64,000 nt of DNA from CAZHYV01 sp964537055 (GTDB lineage: Bacteria > Myxococcota_A > Polyangia > Palsa-1104 > JAEUJZ01). The notes under the pieces are model-generated. The model saw only the letters and a program-made list of their open reading frames with translations, was not told where the DNA came from and searched no databases. The stretch lies in NCBI GenBank assembly GCA_964537055.1, contig CAZHYV010000001.1, positions 248,001-312,000 of the forward strand. The letters run 5' to 3'. This document shows positions 61,009-64,000 of the stretch, piece after piece. Each line of letters begins with the position of its first letter. Within the stretch, counting starts at the first letter, position 1. A program made the translations under genes and the position numbers.

Positions 61009-61038
61009 TTGATTCCTAATGTTCCAAATAGCGATAAT
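61009..61038 (+). promoter_or_regulatory. Candidate sigma-70 promoter before the lipoprotein-metK unit
   Basis: TTGATT (61009-61014) and GATAAT (61033-61038) are separated by 18 bases, upstream of the GTG at 61078. Nothing else resembling a promoter lies before metK. Confidence 0.45.
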
Positions 61039-61077
61039 AAATTGTACCTGGGTTTAAACTTGGAGTAGAATCTCTGC

Positions 61078-61608
61078 GTGTATCAGATAACCGTTAAAAA
61101 CCAGACTTATTTCCGTCAAAAACTCAGTTCCCTTTTTGTCCTAGGATGCCTCACGAGCTTCCTTTTGATTACTGGCTCGGGATGCCGGCCTCCTCAAGAG
61201 CTGATTACAGGAACCAAAATTCCTGCAACCCCGGTAAACCTGGCAATTTATAAGCGTATTGATGAGTATGTCCAAGCGATTCAAACGCGAGATATCGGTA
61301 AGCTAGTGACGATGGCACATCCGAGCTACGAGAGCAACGGAGGCACCGTCGAAGTAAGCGATGATTATAACCGGACTGGGCTTCGAGAGATCCTTGAGAG
61401 ACGTCTGCCTCGGGTTCGTTCGATGCAGCTCTCTGTCCGAGTTCTTGAGATTCTTATGAAAGAGGATATTGCCAAAGTTCGGCTGAAATACAGTGTGCAT
61501 TTCCAGCTTGCAACCGAGCGTGGCGATCGCTGGTACGATGCAAAGAACGACAAAGAGATGGAATTACAAAAAGAGGGAAACCAATGGTATTTCCGCTCGG
61601 GCTATTAA
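61078..61608 (+). CDS. NTF2-like lipoprotein
   Basis: From GTG 61078 a signal peptide (LFVLGCLTSFLLITGSGC, lipidated Cys near 36) leads to a domain of about 125 residues: NLAIYKRIDEYVQAIQTRDI, GKLVTMAHPSYESNGGT, LSVRVLEILMKEDIAKVRLK and ELQKEGNQWYFRSGY. Helix pair followed by curved strands fits the NTF2-like (SnoaL) fold, as in small periplasmic or outer-membrane proteins. It is 12 bases upstream of metK and is likely cotranscribed with it. Confidence 0.7.
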   Translation: MYQITVKNQTYFRQKLSSLFVLGCLTSFLLITGSGCRPPQELITGTKIPATPVNLAIYKRIDEYVQAIQTRDIGKLVTMAHPSYESNGGTVEVSDDYNRTGLREILERRLPRVRSMQLSVRVLEILMKEDIAKVRLKYSVHFQLATERGDRWYDAKNDKEMELQKEGNQWYFRSGY

Positions 61609-61620
61609 GAGGGTTTCTGG

Positions 61621-62778
61621 ATGGCTAGTTTTCTCTTCTCTTCTGAATCAGTGACCGAAGGGCATCCTGATAAAATTTGTGATCAAATCTCAGATGCAGT
61701 TCTCGATGAGATTTTGGCGCAAGATCCTCGCAGCCGAGTCGCCTGTGAGGCGCTTACAAAAACCGGATATGTCATGGTTGCTGGAGAAATCACGACGACT
61801 GCGCAGGTGGATATTCCCTCGATTGTTCGGCAAACGATTAAAGAGATTGGCTATGACAGCAGCGAGAAAGGCTTCGATTATAAAACCTGCGCTGTGTTAA
61901 CCTCGCTCGATCGGCAATCTGCTGATATTGCGATGGGCGTCGATGGGCTAGGCGTCTATACTCCAGCAGAACAAGGAGCAGGGGACCAGGGAATGATGTT
62001 CGGATATGCTTGTAGCGATACCAGCGAGCTGATGCCATTGCCGATTGCGCTTGCACATCGATTGACCAAGCGTCTCAGCGAGGTGCGAAAACAGGGGATT
62101 TTGCCTTTTTTGAGGCCTGATGGAAAGGCCCAGGTCAGTGTGCGTTATGATGACAGAGTCCCGGTGGCAGTCGAGGCCGTGGTCTTGTCCAGCCAGCATG
62201 ACGAAGATGTTTCGTACCAGCATCTGAAGGAGGCGCTGATGGAGCACGTTATTAAACACGAAATTCCCTCTGCGTTTCTGAAAAACACAAAATATTACAT
62301 TAATCCCACAGGCCGTTTTGTTACTGGCGGCCCTATGGGGGATTCAGGACTTACGGGACGAAAGATCATCGTAGACACGTATGGTGGTTTTGCGCGACAT
62401 GGCGGGGGTGCCTTTTCTGGAAAAGACCCTTCGAAGGTCGATAGGTCTGCCTGTTACTATGCAAGGTACATCGCCAAGAATTTGGTGGCGGCAGGGCTGG
62501 CAAAAGAGTGTGAGGTGCAGATTGCCTATGCCATTGGAGTCGCCCATCCCGTGTCTATCTACGTTTCCAGCTTTGGGACGGGGAAGGTTCCTGACGCGCA
62601 GTTAGAAAAAATTGTAGAGGCCCATTTTGATTGCCGCCCAGGGGCCCTGATTAAAGAGTTGGGTTTGCTACGACCGATTTATCGAAGAACAGCCTCGTAC
62701 GGGCATTTTGGCCGTAATGAGCCTGAATTCACATGGGAACAAAGGACCAAGGTGCCTGTATTAAAGGAAGCGCTGTAA
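61621..62778 (+). CDS. metK: S-adenosylmethionine synthetase
   Basis: MetK makes S-adenosylmethionine from methionine and ATP. The markers are FSSESVTEGHPDKICDQISD, GAGDQGMMFGYAC (ATP/Met site), RPDGKAQVSVRYD, GPMGDSGLTGRKIIVDTYGG and GGGAFSGKDPSKVDRS (P-loop-like). Length 385 is normal. The SAM it yields also feeds the Dam methylase in this window. No SAM riboswitch is visible upstream. Confidence 0.97.
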   Translation: MASFLFSSESVTEGHPDKICDQISDAVLDEILAQDPRSRVACEALTKTGYVMVAGEITTTAQVDIPSIVRQTIKEIGYDSSEKGFDYKTCAVLTSLDRQSADIAMGVDGLGVYTPAEQGAGDQGMMFGYACSDTSELMPLPIALAHRLTKRLSEVRKQGILPFLRPDGKAQVSVRYDDRVPVAVEAVVLSSQHDEDVSYQHLKEALMEHVIKHEIPSAFLKNTKYYINPTGRFVTGGPMGDSGLTGRKIIVDTYGGFARHGGGAFSGKDPSKVDRSACYYARYIAKNLVAAGLAKECEVQIAYAIGVAHPVSIYVSSFGTGKVPDAQLEKIVEAHFDCRPGALIKELGLLRPIYRRTASYGHFGRNEPEFTWEQRTKVPVLKEAL

Positions 62779-62790
62779 GCGGTCTAAAAG

Positions 62791-63282
62791 ATGAACCCCC
62801 CAGGGATTTCTCCCGATCTTCAATTTTCAAAAGATAGCACCTCTCCTGGAGCAGTACCACCTTTGGTAAAGATCAAACCCGGTGCCGAAAGATTTATAGA
62901 TTGGCTCAGCTGGGGCAGTCTTCTTTTGGGGGCTTTGATCACTTGTTATGTAGTGCGTTCGTATCTTTTAGGGGATTTTCATAATAGAATCGATTGGCTC
63001 CTATTCATTTTTCTTCCGTATATCTCGTTAGGCGGTCTTGCACAAGTCAGTGTTTTCGTGTTTTCTCCTTCTCGGAAGACGATCGCAATCTTTCTTTTGA
63101 TAGAGGCATTGGCTCTCACCTGCGTAGGTAGCTATGGTTATTATCGGGCTCTTCAGTCTCACGCCCACATTATGGGATTTTTTGTGCTGGTCACAAGAGC
63201 ATTCCTCATGGCAATCGTGCTTGTTAGCAGCTTTGTTCTATTTGTCACCCTTGCGATCCAAAAAAGAAAGAAAAGTAAATAA
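62791..63282 (+). CDS. Four-helix membrane protein of unknown function
   Basis: After a hydrophilic first 45 residues, four hydrophobic segments follow: WGSLLLGALITCYVVRSYLL, WLLFIFLPYISLGGLAQVSVF, IAIFLLIEALALTCVGSYGYY and IMGFFVLVTRAFLMAIVLVS with its continuation. A basic tail (QKRKKSK) ends it, placing both ends in the cytosol. It starts 12 bases after metK. Ribosome binding is weak. No family recognised. Confidence 0.65.
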   Translation: MNPPGISPDLQFSKDSTSPGAVPPLVKIKPGAERFIDWLSWGSLLLGALITCYVVRSYLLGDFHNRIDWLLFIFLPYISLGGLAQVSVFVFSPSRKTIAIFLLIEALALTCVGSYGYYRALQSHAHIMGFFVLVTRAFLMAIVLVSSFVLFVTLAIQKRKKSK

Positions 63283-63368
63283 ACACTTTCTTTTCCTTGC
63301 CAGACTGGTTATATAGAAGATACTGCTCGGATGAGTAGTGGTTTAACTAGATCATACCAAGGAGCCTT

Positions 63369-64000
63369 GTGGGAGACCCCTTACCAGTCGATCAAAAGAA
63401 CGCTTCAGACGCCCTGTCGCTGTTTCACAAAGCGGTACAAGAGTGGTTTCGCTCCTCCTTTGGAGAAGCAACTGAGCCCCAAAAACAGGGGTGGCCCACG
63501 ATTGCGAAGGGAGAGTCGACGCTAATCTTAGCTCCGACCGGAACGGGAAAAACACTTACAGCCTTTTTGTGGTGTTTGAACCGGCTGATGTTCGATCCTG
63601 TCCCTGAGAAACAAAAGCGGTGTCGGGTCCTTTACATTTCTCCGATCAAAGCACTCGCCGTAGATGTGGAAAGAAACCTAAGGGCCCCTCTCATTGGAAT
63701 TACCCATGCGGCAGAACGGATGGGGGTTCCGTATCTGCTTCCTGAAATTGCGGTTCGCACAGGAGATACGCCTGCCAAAGAACGCGTGCAGTTTCAGAAG
63801 CAACCTTCAGACGTACTCATCACAACGCCGGAATCTTTCTACCTACTTCTAACCTCCAATGCCCGTGAAGTGCTTCGTTCGATTGATACAGTCATTATCG
63901 ACGAAATTCACGCATTGGTGCCAACGAAGAGAGGCGCCCATCTTGCGCTTTCGTTAGAAAGGCTTGAGCGTTTATGTGGCAAACCGCTTCAGCGCATTGG
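63369..64000 (+). CDS. Lhr-type DEAD/DEAH helicase, N-terminal part (runs off the window)
   Basis: A reading frame from GTG 63369 (AAGGAG four bases upstream) is open to the window edge, 210 codons. It reads LFHKAVQEWFRSSFGEATEP, then Q-motif Q-GWPTIAKGESTLILAPTG and TGKT (Walker A), LYISPIKALAVDVERNL (Ia), GDTPAKERV, LITTPESFYLLL (Ib) and VIIDEIHALV (DEIH, motif II). Order and spacing match large ATP-dependent helicases of the Lhr family (about 1,400-1,500 residues), involved in DNA repair. The C-terminal part is not in the window. Confidence 0.88.
   Translation, partial: MGDPLPVDQKNASDALSLFHKAVQEWFRSSFGEATEPQKQGWPTIAKGESTLILAPTGTGKTLTAFLWCLNRLMFDPVPEKQKRCRVLYISPIKALAVDVERNLRAPLIGITHAAERMGVPYLLPEIAVRTGDTPAKERVQFQKQPSDVLITTPESFYLLLTSNAREVLRSIDTVIIDEIHALVPTKRGAHLALSLERLERLCGKPLQRI

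Noticed and set aside
61009..61620. SAM riboswitch before metK
   Set aside because: The leader region contains a lipoprotein gene and no recognisable SAM aptamer core or terminator.
1..64000. CRISPR array, insertion sequence or rRNA operon
   Set aside because: No spaced direct-repeat array, transposase frame or rRNA-like stretch was seen on either strand.

Overview
The window looks like chromosome from a Gram-negative bacterium of the Myxococcota (myxobacteria and relatives). Four things support this: an MXAN_2562-type outer-membrane beta-barrel protein at 27269-28204, a monothiol glutaredoxin fused to a rhodanese domain, the rpsU-type core order dnaG-rpoD, and very many lipoproteins and signal-peptide proteins. 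By eye the base composition is moderate, well below the usual 65-75% GC of free-living myxobacteria. Homopolymer-linked frameshifts, gene remnants and an apparent start-codon loss point to a lineage under genome reduction; the tick-borne bovine-abortion agent Pajaroellobacter is the obvious comparison. That assignment is inference from recognised families; no database search was run.

Layout. 1-5.4 kb: start of a secreted protein, ftsA, glutaredoxin-rhodanese, a membrane Fe-S oxidoreductase behind a strong sigma-70-like promoter, and a glutathione S-transferase that looks imported. 5.4-15.7 kb: a nucleotide-carrier-like transporter coupled to an SMI1/KNR4-TPR protein, acyl-CoA synthetase, PBP1A, two paralogous outer-membrane proteins and an aldehyde dehydrogenase. 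15.8-22.9 kb: a lipoprotein, tRNA(CAT), a solitary Dam-type methylase reading into the tRNA antisense strand, a frameshifted secreted protein, MFS exporter, outer-membrane protein/lipoprotein pair and a holin-like protein. 23-31 kb: speA, small lipoprotein, lipB, two outer-membrane proteins, ftsK and a 51-residue basic protein. 31-33.6 kb: a cluster of short beta-barrels and lipoproteins, one of which has ATA where its paralogue has ATG. 33.8-45.3 kb: dnaG, rpoD (with a perfect 22-bp palindrome at its promoter), a DksA-like protein, clpX, five small membrane-associated genes, tRNA-Cys, ftsZ and glyA. 45.3-49.5 kb: a two-component system, a VWA-domain protein and tRNA-Val. 49.5-56.5 kb: an accessory, partly decayed region with an isochorismatase remnant, a truncated AAA ATPase, a frameshifted proline iminopeptidase, an MFS transporter and a four-gene hydrolase/VOC/lipocalin-like cluster. 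56.5-64 kb: lipoproteins, SRPBCC protein, a cysteine-peptidase-like secreted protein, VanW, metK and the start of an Lhr-type helicase.

Functionally the window mixes essential housekeeping genes (division: ftsA, ftsZ, ftsK; replication and transcription: dnaG, rpoD, DksA-like; proteolysis: clpX; lipoylation: lipB; one-carbon and SAM metabolism: glyA, metK; polyamines: speA; wall synthesis: PBP1A) with a large, mostly uncharacterised envelope complement. ftsA and ftsZ, usually neighbours, lie about 41 kb apart.

The most distinctive signals are the A8 slippery tract in the 17.7-kb gene, the T7/UGA frameshift in proline iminopeptidase, the ATA start-codon replacement, the Dam reading frame running through a tRNA, the rpoD palindrome, and decayed accessory DNA abutting tRNA-Val.
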